Shown: positions 40,920 through 49,102 of the stretch, piece by piece | How the letters are laid out: each line of letters starts with the position of its first letter | Numbering within the stretch: position 1 is the stretch's first letter | NCBI GenBank assembly: GCA_017538105.1 | Contig: JAFYJN010000099.1 | Coordinates: 24,016-88,015, forward strand | DNA: 64,000 bases | Origin: Prevotella sp. | GTDB lineage: Bacteria > Bacteroidota > Bacteroidia > Bacteroidales > Bacteroidaceae | Direction: 5' to 3' | The notes under the pieces: generated by a model | The model's input: only the letters and a program-made list of their open reading frames with translations | Databases searched by the model: none | What the model was told of the DNA's origin: nothing | Program-made: the position numbers and the translations under genes

Positions 40920-43811
40920 TTACAAATACGACAAATACAGATAATTGGTCTGCGCGGGATATTCCGCTGCCAACGTATCTATCTGGTTAACGGTGGGCAC
41001 GATGCCGAACTCCTTGCGCCATCCGCGGACCACAAGTCCGGCCTGTTCCATGTTCATGTTTGCCTCCAATCCCAAGGCCCTGCCTATCTGGAAATCGGAG
41101 AAACCATAGACCTTGGCCTCATAGAGTAAGTGCATGAACGCTGGTGTCTCAAGGTACTCCAATAACTCCGTATTGTCCATAAACTCAATGAACTCCGACA
41201 CTTGAACAAACTCTTTCAAGCGAAGGTCGATATTGACGATATGCTTGAGCTTCTGTAGGAACCAGCGGTCAATCTTCGTCAACTGGTGTATCTGCTCCAC
41301 GCTGTAACCAATCTTCAGCGCTTTCGACACCACGAAGATACGCATATCCGTTGGCTCGTGGAGGGCATTGGCGATGTCAGCAATCTTTATCTCGTGGTTC
41401 TCTACGAATCCGTGCATGCCCTGGCCAATCATGCGCAAACCCTTTTGCAGTGCTTCTTCGAAGGTGCGCCCGATGGCCATCACTTCGCCCACACTCTTCA
41501 TCGACGAGCCTAACTGTCGTTTCACACCGTGGAACTTCGTCAGGTCCCAACGAGGAATCTTGCACACCACATAGTCGAGGGCGGGCTCGAAGAAAGCACT
41601 CGTAGTCTTCGTCACCGAGTTCTTCAAGTCAAAGAGTCCGTAACCCAGTCCGAGTTTGGCAGCTACGAAAGCAAGAGGATAGCCCGTAGCCTTGGAGGCC
41701 AAAGCCGAAGAACGTGACAGACGAGCGTTGACCTCGATGACACGGTAATCTTCCGACTGCGGGTCGAGGGCGTACTGCACATTACACTCGCCCACGATGC
41801 CGATATGACGGATAATCTTGATGGCCAGCGCACGCAACTTGTGGTATTCGCTGTTGGTGAGTGTCTGGCTCGGTGCTACCACAATCGACTCGCCTGTATG
41901 GATACCTAACGGGTCGAAGTTCTCCATGTTACAGACGGTGATACAGTTGTCATAACGGTCGCGTACCACCTCATACTCAATCTCTTTCCAACCCTTCAGC
42001 GATTTCTCGACAAGAACCTGAGGCGAGAAAGAGAAGGCTTCCTCTGCCTGTACCAACAACTCTTCCTCGTTGTCGCAGAAACCGGAGCCGAGACCGCCGA
42101 GAGCGTAGGCGGCTCTCAATATCACGGGGAAACCCAGTTCACGGGCTGCGCGTTGCACTTCTTCGACGGTACCACATGCTTCGCTCTTGATGGTCTTCAC
42201 GCCAATCTCATCGAGCCGCTTGACGAACAGGTCGCGGTCTTCCGTGTCAATGATGGCTTGAATAGGGGTACCCAACACCTGCACACCATATTTCTCCAAT
42301 ACACCTTTCTTGAACAGTTCCACGCCGCAGTTCAGTGCCGTTTGACCGCCAAACGACAGTAGAATACCGTCGGGACGTTCCTTGGCGATGACTCGTTCTA
42401 CGAAGTCGGCCTTCACGGGTTGGAAATATACCTTGTCGGCCACGCCCTTCGAGGTCTGCACCGTGGCGATGTTCGGATTGATGAGCACTGTCTCGATACC
42501 TTCCTCCTTCAGTGCTTTCAGCGCCTGCGAACCGCTGTAGTCAAACTCACCCGCCTGACCAATCTTTAAGGCTCCGGAACCAAGCAACAACACTTTTTTC
42601 ACAGGAACATTCTTGCCTAACGAATCTTCAAGGTATTCTCTTACCTCTTGCTCCTTGCCCCTTGCCCCTTGGCCGCTGCCTCCTGCTCCTTGCTCGTTGC
42701 CCCTTGCCCCTAACATCCAGACAAACTCATCAAATAAGAAATCAGTGTCCACGGGACCGCTGCAAGCTTCGGGGTGGAACTGTGCCGACATCCACGGCAT
42801 CGTCTTATGGCGGATACCTTCATTGGAACCATCGTTCATATTCACGAACAACGGTTCCCAATCCTCGGGGAGCGTCGAATCGTCCACAGCATAACCGTGG
42901 TTCTGCGAGGTGATGAAGCATTGCGTAGTGCCAACTTTCCGGACGGGTTGGTTATGGCTACGATGACCATATTTCAATTTGTAGGTCTTGGCACCTGCCG
43001 CCTTGGCCAACAACTGGTTGCCGAGACAGATGCCCATGCAGGGCCTCACCTTGTCCGTCGGTTTTTTCATCTCCGTATTTAAGAACGCCCTGATATGCTC
43101 CACGGCTACCTCGCATCGGTCGGGGTCGCCCGGCCCATTTGCCAAAAACAGTCCGTCGAAGTCGAGTGTGTTGAAGTCATAGTCCCACGGAACACGAACT
43201 ACCTCGATGCCACGATTTATCAGACAACGGATGATATTTGCCTTTACGCCGCAGTCCACAAGCACGACACGTTTTTCTGCTCCTTCGTTGTAGGTAATCA
43301 CTTTCTGGCAACTCACCTTCTCTACCCAGTTCACACTGCCGTAATCCTCGTATTCCCTGTGCTGTGAAACTGTCGCAGACCCTTCAATGATGATGCGCCC
43401 CATCATCACTCCGTGCTCTCTCAGCAACTTCGTCAGTCTTCTGGTGTCTATACCGGTGATGCCCGGCACTTTCTCCCGCTTCAACCACGACGCCAGCGAT
43501 TCCTTTGCGTTCCAGTGAGAGAAAGTTTCGCTATAATCAGCAACAATCAGTGCCTTGGCATGAATGCGGCCACTCTCCATGAACAGGGGTAGGCCATTTG
43601 CCGACGGTTCTGATGATGGCACACCGTAGTTGCCCGCCAACGGAAAAGTCATGACCAGCATCTGACCGGCATAGCTGGGGTCTGTCAGACTTTCTGGATA
43701 GCCCGTCATGGCAGTGTTGAACACTACTTCACCATCTGTGTCTGCTTCATAACCAAATGAACGGCCAAAGAACTGGCTGCCGTCATCGAGTATCAGTCTT
43801 GCTTCTCTCAT
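40920..43811 (-). CDS. carAB: Fused carbamoyl-phosphate synthase: CarA plus first half of CarB only
   Basis: 963 residues. Residues 1 to about 372 are the small (glutaminase) subunit: nucleophile C262 in MGICLGNQ, and the His of SAQFHPE. Residues about 374-403 are a linker made of repeat DNA (GNEQGAGGSGQGARGKEQ). From about 405 the chain is the first CarB ATP-grasp half (KVLLLGSGALKIGQAGEFDY, SFGGQTALNCGVELF, NVQYALDP) and the oligomerisation domain, ending AAEYPAQTNYLYLSYL. Normal CarB (about 1070 residues) continues with a second ATP-grasp and an allosteric domain; here a stop codon follows and asnB starts 18 bases later. The synthetase half resembles the eukaryotic CAD type more than E. 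coli CarB. Confidence 0.9.
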   Translation of the reverse strand: MREARLILDDGSQFFGRSFGYEADTDGEVVFNTAMTGYPESLTDPSYAGQMLVMTFPLAGNYGVPSSEPSANGLPLFMESGRIHAKALIVADYSETFSHWNAKESLASWLKREKVPGITGIDTRRLTKLLREHGVMMGRIIIEGSATVSQHREYEDYGSVNWVEKVSCQKVITYNEGAEKRVVLVDCGVKANIIRCLINRGIEVVRVPWDYDFNTLDFDGLFLANGPGDPDRCEVAVEHIRAFLNTEMKKPTDKVRPCMGICLGNQLLAKAAGAKTYKLKYGHRSHNQPVRKVGTTQCFITSQNHGYAVDDSTLPEDWEPLFVNMNDGSNEGIRHKTMPWMSAQFHPEACSGPVDTDFLFDEFVWMLGARGNEQGAGGSGQGARGKEQEVREYLEDSLGKNVPVKKVLLLGSGALKIGQAGEFDYSGSQALKALKEEGIETVLINPNIATVQTSKGVADKVYFQPVKADFVERVIAKERPDGILLSFGGQTALNCGVELFKKGVLEKYGVQVLGTPIQAIIDTEDRDLFVKRLDEIGVKTIKSEACGTVEEVQRAARELGFPVILRAAYALGGLGSGFCDNEEELLVQAEEAFSFSPQVLVEKSLKGWKEIEYEVVRDRYDNCITVCNMENFDPLGIHTGESIVVAPSQTLTNSEYHKLRALAIKIIRHIGIVGECNVQYALDPQSEDYRVIEVNARLSRSSALASKATGYPLAFVAAKLGLGYGLFDLKNSVTKTTSAFFEPALDYVVCKIPRWDLTKFHGVKRQLGSSMKSVGEVMAIGRTFEEALQKGLRMIGQGMHGFVENHEIKIADIANALHEPTDMRIFVVSKALKIGYSVEQIHQLTKIDRWFLQKLKHIVNIDLRLKEFVQVSEFIEFMDNTELLEYLETPAFMHLLYEAKVYGFSDFQIGRALGLEANMNMEQAGLVVRGWRKEFGIVPTVNQIDTLAAEYPAQTNYLYLSYL
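42650..42712. repeat. Family G simple repeat encoding the CarA-CarB linker
   Basis: CTTGCCCCTTGCCCCTTGG, CTCCTTGCTCGTTGCCCC and similar words, read on the minus strand as Gly/Gln/Glu-rich linker codons. The same words occur in non-coding DNA at 10258-10289. Confidence 0.8.
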
Positions 43812-43815
43812 TTTT

Positions 43816-45669
43816 CTATAATTGCATCTTTAATGTTTGCTCTACATAGTTAACGAAGGCCTGGTTCACCATGCGGATGCCTCCGGGGGTGGGGTAGTGA
43901 CCGGTGAAATACCAGTCGCCGGGATGATGGGGACAGGCATGGTGAAGACCCTCAATGCTCTGGTAAACCAGCTCCACGGGCGACTGCATGCCCTCGGGAC
44001 GGAGCATCTCCACAATCTTGCGGTTGATCTCATCCACGGTAAAGGGGGCGTAAATGTTGCGGACATGATTGAATGCAAAGCCTATGTCTTCACTATTCCT
44101 TCTTCCTTCCTCCCTCTTACAAGCTTGGTATGTCTCTGCTATCAGATGTTGCATGCCGCGCTCCTTGATGAGGGCGATGGCGGCACGGAAGGCACACAGC
44201 TCTTCGAGACGTGACATATCGATGCCGTAGTAGTCAGGATAGCGTATCTGTGGAGAACTCGATACCATGACTATCTTCTTGGGGTGCAGACGGTCGAGAA
44301 TCTTGAAGATGCTCTCCTTCAGGGTGGTGCCTCGGACGATGCTGTCGTCGATAATGACAAGGTTGTCCTCGAAAGGTTGTAACGAGCCGTAGGTGATGTC
44401 ATAGACATGGGCGGCCAGGTCGTTGCGCTCCGCTCCTTCGGTGATGAAGGTGCGCAGCTTGATGTCTTTCCATACTACTTTTTCTATACGCACGTCATGG
44501 TTGAGGCGTCGTATTCCGTCGGTCATGCCGTAGAAGGCTACCTCGGCTGTGTTGGGGATATACGAAAAGATGGTATGTGTCACATCGTTGTTGATGGCTC
44601 GCATGATGGCAGGGGTGAGTTGTTCGCCTAACTGCTTGCGCTCCATGTAGATGTCACGGTCGGAACCACGACTGAAATATATTCGTTCAAAACTGCACGC
44701 TGACAATTCTTGCGCTGGCAGTATCTGTTCCAATACACGCTCTCCGCTCTTACGGACGATGAGCGACTGACCGGGCAGCAACTCATGTATGTCATCTGCA
44801 GTAAGGTCAAAGGTGGTCTGGATGACGGGACGCTCACTGGCCAGTACCATCACCTCTTCGTCCTGATACCAAAACGCGGGACGGATACCCCATGGGTCAC
44901 GAACGGCAAACATCTCACCCGAACCTGTCAGGCCGCACATCACATAGCCGCCATCGAAGTGGGGCATCGTCGTTCGGAGTACATTGGCCATGTCTACATG
45001 GTTATCTATATACTGAGTGATTTCTTGACCCTGCAACCCCTTTTCCTCCTTAGCTTCAATGAACAGCCTTTCCACCTCGCGGTCCAGACGGTGACCCATC
45101 AGCTCCAACGTGATGTACGAGTCTCCATAGATACGTGGCGACTGCCCCTGCTCTGTCAGGAAAGCGAAGACCTCATCGATGTTCGTCATGTTGAAGTTGC
45201 CACAGAGGCAGAGGTTCTTGGCACGCCAGTTGTTGCGGCGCAGAAACGGGTGGACATACGTTAGTCCGCTCTTGCCCGTGGTGGAATAGCGCAGATGACC
45301 CATAAATAGCTGTGCTCCTTCCCATCCTCTTACCGTAGAAGAGACTTCATGTGTTACCATAGGAGTTGCTTCACGTGCACCAGCTCCCCTCCCTTCTGGG
45401 GAGGGGTTGGGGGTGAGGTTCTTAAACACCTCGGTAATGGCATCTTTGCCCTCCGCCCGTTCACGGAACATATATTCCTCACCCACGGGAGCAAAAAGGT
45501 TGACACAGGCAATACCGGCACCCTCTTGACCACGGTTGTGTTGCTTCTCCATCATCAGATAGAGCTTGTTCAAACCATAACGACAAGTACCGTATTTCTG
45601 TTCGTAATATGTCAGTGGCTTCAACAAGCGAATCATCGCTACGCCACATTCATGCTTCAACTGTTCCAC
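43816..45669 (-). CDS. purF: Amidophosphoribosyltransferase (PurF family)
   Basis: 617 residues. MEQLKHECGVAMI gives a short propeptide and Cys8 as the class II glutaminase nucleophile. The C-terminal PRTase domain has the PRPP-binding loop LVIIDDSIVRGTTLKES. It transfers glutamine nitrogen to PRPP, the first committed step of purine synthesis. Residues about 82-102 (NLTPNPSPEGRGAGAREATP) are a translated REP palindrome, sitting inside the glutaminase domain between KDAITEVFK and MVTHEVSS. Four bases separate it from carAB. Long for PurF, as in Bacteroidota homologues. Confidence 0.92.
   Translation of the reverse strand: MEQLKHECGVAMIRLLKPLTYYEQKYGTCRYGLNKLYLMMEKQHNRGQEGAGIACVNLFAPVGEEYMFRERAEGKDAITEVFKNLTPNPSPEGRGAGAREATPMVTHEVSSTVRGWEGAQLFMGHLRYSTTGKSGLTYVHPFLRRNNWRAKNLCLCGNFNMTNIDEVFAFLTEQGQSPRIYGDSYITLELMGHRLDREVERLFIEAKEEKGLQGQEITQYIDNHVDMANVLRTTMPHFDGGYVMCGLTGSGEMFAVRDPWGIRPAFWYQDEEVMVLASERPVIQTTFDLTADDIHELLPGQSLIVRKSGERVLEQILPAQELSACSFERIYFSRGSDRDIYMERKQLGEQLTPAIMRAINNDVTHTIFSYIPNTAEVAFYGMTDGIRRLNHDVRIEKVVWKDIKLRTFITEGAERNDLAAHVYDITYGSLQPFEDNLVIIDDSIVRGTTLKESIFKILDRLHPKKIVMVSSSPQIRYPDYYGIDMSRLEELCAFRAAIALIKERGMQHLIAETYQACKREEGRRNSEDIGFAFNHVRNIYAPFTVDEINRKIVEMLRPEGMQSPVELVYQSIEGLHHACPHHPGDWYFTGHYPTPGGIRMVNQAFVNYVEQTLKMQL
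45384..45419. repeat. REP-like palindrome, family E (copy 6), inside purF
   Basis: CTCCCCTCCCTTCTGGGGAG and a GGGTTGGGGGTGAGG tail, in frame in purF (minus strand). Confidence 0.88.
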
Positions 45670-45671
45670 GT

Positions 45672-45718
45672 ATATTCAATTACCAATGTTCAATGATCAA
45701 CGTTCAATGTTCAACGTT
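45672..45718. repeat. Family F simple repeat (GTTCAATGTTCAACG)
   Basis: TTCAATTACCAATG, TTCAATGATCAACG, TTCAATGTTCAACG units in the purF-pyrG junction. They reach into pyrG and encode its end (GTLNIER, stop). A second copy set is at 53641-53668. Confidence 0.75.
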
Positions 45719-47352
45719 CCCCGTTCCACGCAAGCCTTGATAAACGACATAAACAACGGATGCGGATGCAGCACTGTCGAGGAGTATTCGGGATGGAATT
45801 GTGTGCCGATGTACCATCGCTTGTCGGGAATCTCCACAATTTCAACAAGGTTGGTGGTGGGGTTGATTCCGACACATTTCATGCCTGCCTGTTCATATTC
45901 CTCCTGATAGGCATTGTTGAACTCATATCTGTGCCTGTGCCGTTCACTGATGGTCACGGTGGCAGAGGATTGCTTAGTCTTCTCTCTTGACTTCTCATTT
46001 TCGTACGCTTGCCATGCGTGGCTACCCTTCACCAACTCACACTCGTAGGCTCCCAGACGCATCGTGCCGCCCATCTGCGTGATGTTCTTCTGCTCCTCCA
46101 TCATGTCGATGACATTATGCGAAGTGGAAGAATCCATCTCGGCACTGTGGGCATCTTTGTACCCTAATACGTTACGCGCAAACTCAATGACCATCATCTG
46201 CATACCCAGACAGATGCCGAAGGTGGGCACATCATGGGTACGGCCATATTCGGCGGCGATAATCTTACCCTCAATACCACGGCTGCCAAAACCGGGACAG
46301 ATAACGAGTCCCGTCATGTTGCCAAGCTTCGATGCGACATCTTCCTCGGTCATCTCTTCGCTGTTGACAAAATGCAACTTCACCTTTACGTCGTTATAAA
46401 CCCCGGCGAGATTGAGACTCTCGCGGATGCTCTTGTAGGCATCCTGAAGGTCGTACTTACCTACCAATGCAATATGTATTTCACGGGTGGCACGACGTTG
46501 CTTGTCCAAAAAAGCGTGCCAGGCCTGCATGACGGGTGTCTCACCTACGGGAATACCTATCTTACGGAGGATGGCAGCATCAAGCCCCTGACGTTGCATG
46601 TTCACGGGAACCTCGTAGATAGAGGGCATGTCCTCGCTCTGAACCACACACTCTAAATCGACGTTACAAAACGACGCCACCTTCATGCGTAGGGCATTGT
46701 CGAGGTGGCGTTCTGTTCTTAAGACAAGGATGTCGGGCTGTATACCCATACTCTGAAGTTCCTTCACTGAGTGTTGCGTGGGTTTGGTCTTCAACTCGTC
46801 GGCGGCCTTCAGGTAGGGCACATAGGTCAGGTGTACACAAACCGCTGCGCGACCCAGTTGCCAGCGCAACTGACGTATGGCCTCCATGAAAGGGGCACTC
46901 TCAATGTCGCCGATGGTGCCGCCTACCTCGGTGATGACGAAATCAAGTTCCTCATCACTTTCCATCCTCAACATCCTACGCTTGATCTCGTCGGTGATGT
47001 GAGGTACCACCTGGATGGTCTTTCCCAGATAATCGCCGCGACGCTCACGGTCGATGACGGTCTTGTAGATACGCCCGGTTGTAATAGAATTGTTGCACGT
47101 TGTATGTATGCCTGTAAACCGTTCGTAGTGACCCAGGTCGAGGTCTGTCTCCATACCGTCAACAGTGACGTAACATTCGCCGTGCTCATACGGATTCAGT
47201 GTCCCAGGGTCGATGTTAATGTAGGGGTCGAACTTCTGGATGGTGACTTTGTAACCACGCGCCTGAAGTAATTTGCCGATACTGGCGGAGATAATTCCCT
47301 TGCCTAACGAGGAAACAACACCGCCCGTGACAAAAATGTATTTTGTATCCAT
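45697..47352 (-). CDS. pyrG: CTP synthase
   Basis: 551 residues from the ATG at 47352 (MDTKYIFVTGGVVSSLGKG); an ATG one codon earlier (MMDTK) and a further one upstream are weaker. The N-terminal synthetase contains the P-loop-like GGVVSSLGKGI and the glutaminase domain has GICLGMQ (nucleophile Cys) and the FHPEYSS triad part. It makes CTP from UTP using glutamine nitrogen. The last residues (CVERGTLNIER) come from family F repeat DNA. Second gene of the amtB operon; 67 bases after the amtB stop. Confidence 0.96.
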   Translation of the reverse strand: MDTKYIFVTGGVVSSLGKGIISASIGKLLQARGYKVTIQKFDPYINIDPGTLNPYEHGECYVTVDGMETDLDLGHYERFTGIHTTCNNSITTGRIYKTVIDRERRGDYLGKTIQVVPHITDEIKRRMLRMESDEELDFVITEVGGTIGDIESAPFMEAIRQLRWQLGRAAVCVHLTYVPYLKAADELKTKPTQHSVKELQSMGIQPDILVLRTERHLDNALRMKVASFCNVDLECVVQSEDMPSIYEVPVNMQRQGLDAAILRKIGIPVGETPVMQAWHAFLDKQRRATREIHIALVGKYDLQDAYKSIRESLNLAGVYNDVKVKLHFVNSEEMTEEDVASKLGNMTGLVICPGFGSRGIEGKIIAAEYGRTHDVPTFGICLGMQMMVIEFARNVLGYKDAHSAEMDSSTSHNVIDMMEEQKNITQMGGTMRLGAYECELVKGSHAWQAYENEKSREKTKQSSATVTISERHRHRYEFNNAYQEEYEQAGMKCVGINPTTNLVEIVEIPDKRWYIGTQFHPEYSSTVLHPHPLFMSFIKACVERGTLNIER

Positions 47353-47387
47353 CATATAATGTTTGATAGTTTGCATCGATTAGGATT

Positions 47388-47440
47388 TCCCTTCCTTATG
47401 AGGGGGACAGGGGGAGGGCTTACCCTTTTACCATTTTATT
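47388..47440. repeat. REP-like palindrome (family E, copy 7) plus family D unit at the amtB end
   Basis: TTCCCTTCCTTATGAGGGGGACAGGGGGAGGG-type element (imperfect palindrome), then TACCCTTTTACCATTTTATT. The latter codes the amtB end (KNKMVKG, stop). Confidence 0.65.
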
Positions 47441-48811
47441 TTTTATATGCTCCTCATACTCTGCCAACTCCCTTTCACCGATATGTGCTAAACCGTAGTG
47501 CTCGTCATGCTGTGAGAAGTCGAGACCCACCTTCTCACTGTAGGCCGAGACACGCATGGGAATGAGACGGTCAATGAGCTTATAGCCCAACCAACTCATG
47601 GCGAAGGTATAAACGAACACGATGACGATGGCCAACAAGTGATAGAGGAAAATGACGAATCCATCCCATGTGCCTGCGATGAGTCCTTCCTGAATGAAGA
47701 TACCTGTCAACACCGTGCCGAATATGCCACCCGTGCCATGGGTGGGGAAAACATCAAGGGCATCATCGATACTGCTGCGCGAACGCCAATAGACAGCGAT
47801 GTTGCAGATAAGTGTGATGACAAAGGCAATGAAAATACTCTGACCCACCGTGACGTAACCTGCTGATGGGGTGATGGCAACCAAACCTACCACACAACCC
47901 ACAGCGGCACCCATGGCCGACGGCTTGCGACCGCGCAGACAGTCGAAGAATATCCACGTCATCATGGCCGTCGCGGAAGCGGTGTTTGTGTTTAGGAAGG
48001 CCTTGATGGCCTGTCCGTCGGCATGGAGCGATGAGCCGGCGTTAAAGCCGAACCAACCCAGCCAGAGCATGGCAGCACCAAGTAATACAAAGGGGATGTT
48101 GGCGGGCTCGCTCTTGCGCGTATCTGCCTTTCGACGACCAAGGAAGATGGCACCTGACAGGGCAGCTACGCCCGATGAGGCATGTACCACGATGCCACCT
48201 GCAAAATCAATGACACCCCAACGACAGAACAAACCCTCGGGATGCCACGTCATGTGGGCCAGCGGACAATAGATGACAAAGAAAAAGAACATCATGAAGA
48301 ACATGTAGGCCGAGAACCTGACACGCTCGGCAAATGAACCCGTGATGAGCGACGGCGTGATGATGGCGAACTTCATCTGGAACAAGGCGAAGAGAGCTAA
48401 AGGAATAGTTGCGCCACCAAGGATATTGCCCGCTGGCGTGGTGTAAACCTCACCTCCCACACCGTGGAACATCAAAAAAGTAAGCGGGTTACCAATCACA
48501 CCGCCGATATCGTCACCGAAACAAAGCGAAAAACCGACAACCACCCAAAGAACTGATATCAATCCCATGGCAATAAACGACTGTAACATGGTGGAGATGA
48601 CGTTTTTGGCACCCACCATACCACCATAGAAGAAAGATAGTCCGGGTGTCATCATCAATACGAAAATGGTGGCTGTAATCAGCCATGCTACGTCGGCGGC
48701 AGATATGACCGACCAATCGCACTCAAAGGTAGGTTCTCCAACTGCTAAACCTGCAATGGCAATCAGCGTTATCGCTACCATCAGGATTTTCCAACGTCTC
48801 TTTACCTTCAT
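47420..48811 (-). CDS. amtB: Ammonium transporter
   Basis: 463 residues with an N-terminal hydrophobic stretch (MVAITLIAIAGLAVG) and eleven or so membrane segments, including SFFYGGMVGAKNVIS and the conserved RGRKPS-AMGAAVGCVVGLVAITPSAGYV. It moves ammonium into the cell for assimilation. A GlnK partner gene is not adjacent. First gene of the operon that continues with four glutamine-using enzymes; divergent from gltB. Promoter at 48845-48852. The C-terminal tail (EHIKNKMVKG) ends in repeat-derived residues. Confidence 0.95.
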   Translation of the reverse strand: MKVKRRWKILMVAITLIAIAGLAVGEPTFECDWSVISAADVAWLITATIFVLMMTPGLSFFYGGMVGAKNVISTMLQSFIAMGLISVLWVVVGFSLCFGDDIGGVIGNPLTFLMFHGVGGEVYTTPAGNILGGATIPLALFALFQMKFAIITPSLITGSFAERVRFSAYMFFMMFFFFVIYCPLAHMTWHPEGLFCRWGVIDFAGGIVVHASSGVAALSGAIFLGRRKADTRKSEPANIPFVLLGAAMLWLGWFGFNAGSSLHADGQAIKAFLNTNTASATAMMTWIFFDCLRGRKPSAMGAAVGCVVGLVAITPSAGYVTVGQSIFIAFVITLICNIAVYWRSRSSIDDALDVFPTHGTGGIFGTVLTGIFIQEGLIAGTWDGFVIFLYHLLAIVIVFVYTFAMSWLGYKLIDRLIPMRVSAYSEKVGLDFSQHDEHYGLAHIGERELAEYEEHIKNKMVKG

Positions 48812-48844
48812 AACTAACCTATTTTAATATTGCATATCTCGTTG

Positions 48845-48852
48845 CAAAGGTA
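48845..48852 (-). promoter_or_regulatory. -7 promoter element for amtB
   Basis: Complement of 48845-48852 reads TACCTTTG (TAnnTTTG). The gap 48812-49102 separates amtB from gltB and carries both promoters back to back; AT-rich DNA at 48890-49020 lies between them, where a nitrogen regulator would be expected to bind. Confidence 0.55.
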
Positions 48853-49028
48853 CAACAAATGTGAAATATAAAACCTGTAAAAACGATTCGTTTGATTGTT
48901 AAAAACACAGGATAGTATCAAATCGTTATCATTTTTACGGAAAGATTGTAATTTTGACACGAATTTTTGCTATTTTTATTGCAAATTGTAATTTTTCGTC
49001 TATTCTTAGAATTAAAAAGAAAGCAAAA

Positions 49029-49062
49029 TTTGTTGGTAATTCGACAAAATGTGTTACTTTTG
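49029..49062 (+). promoter_or_regulatory. Promoter of gltB
   Basis: TTTG (49029-49032) and TACTTTTG (49055-49062), 22 bases apart. Transcription would begin near 49069, so the gltB start is at 49103; the frame's first ATG (49049) overlaps the promoter and is not transcribed. Confidence 0.75.
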
Positions 49063-49102
49063 CAGCGAAAAATGTCAGAAAGAAAGAAAAAGTAAGGATA
49101 AT

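Noticed and set aside
40902-40920. Frameshift explanation for the short CarB part
   Set aside because: The stop codon is followed after 18 bases by the asnB start, and no frame nearby codes for a second ATP-grasp half. A simple frameshift cannot explain the missing part; a deletion or a real short form remains.
49049-49102. Upstream start of gltB
   Set aside because: The ATG at 49049 overlaps the -7 element at 49055-49062, so it would not be in the transcript.
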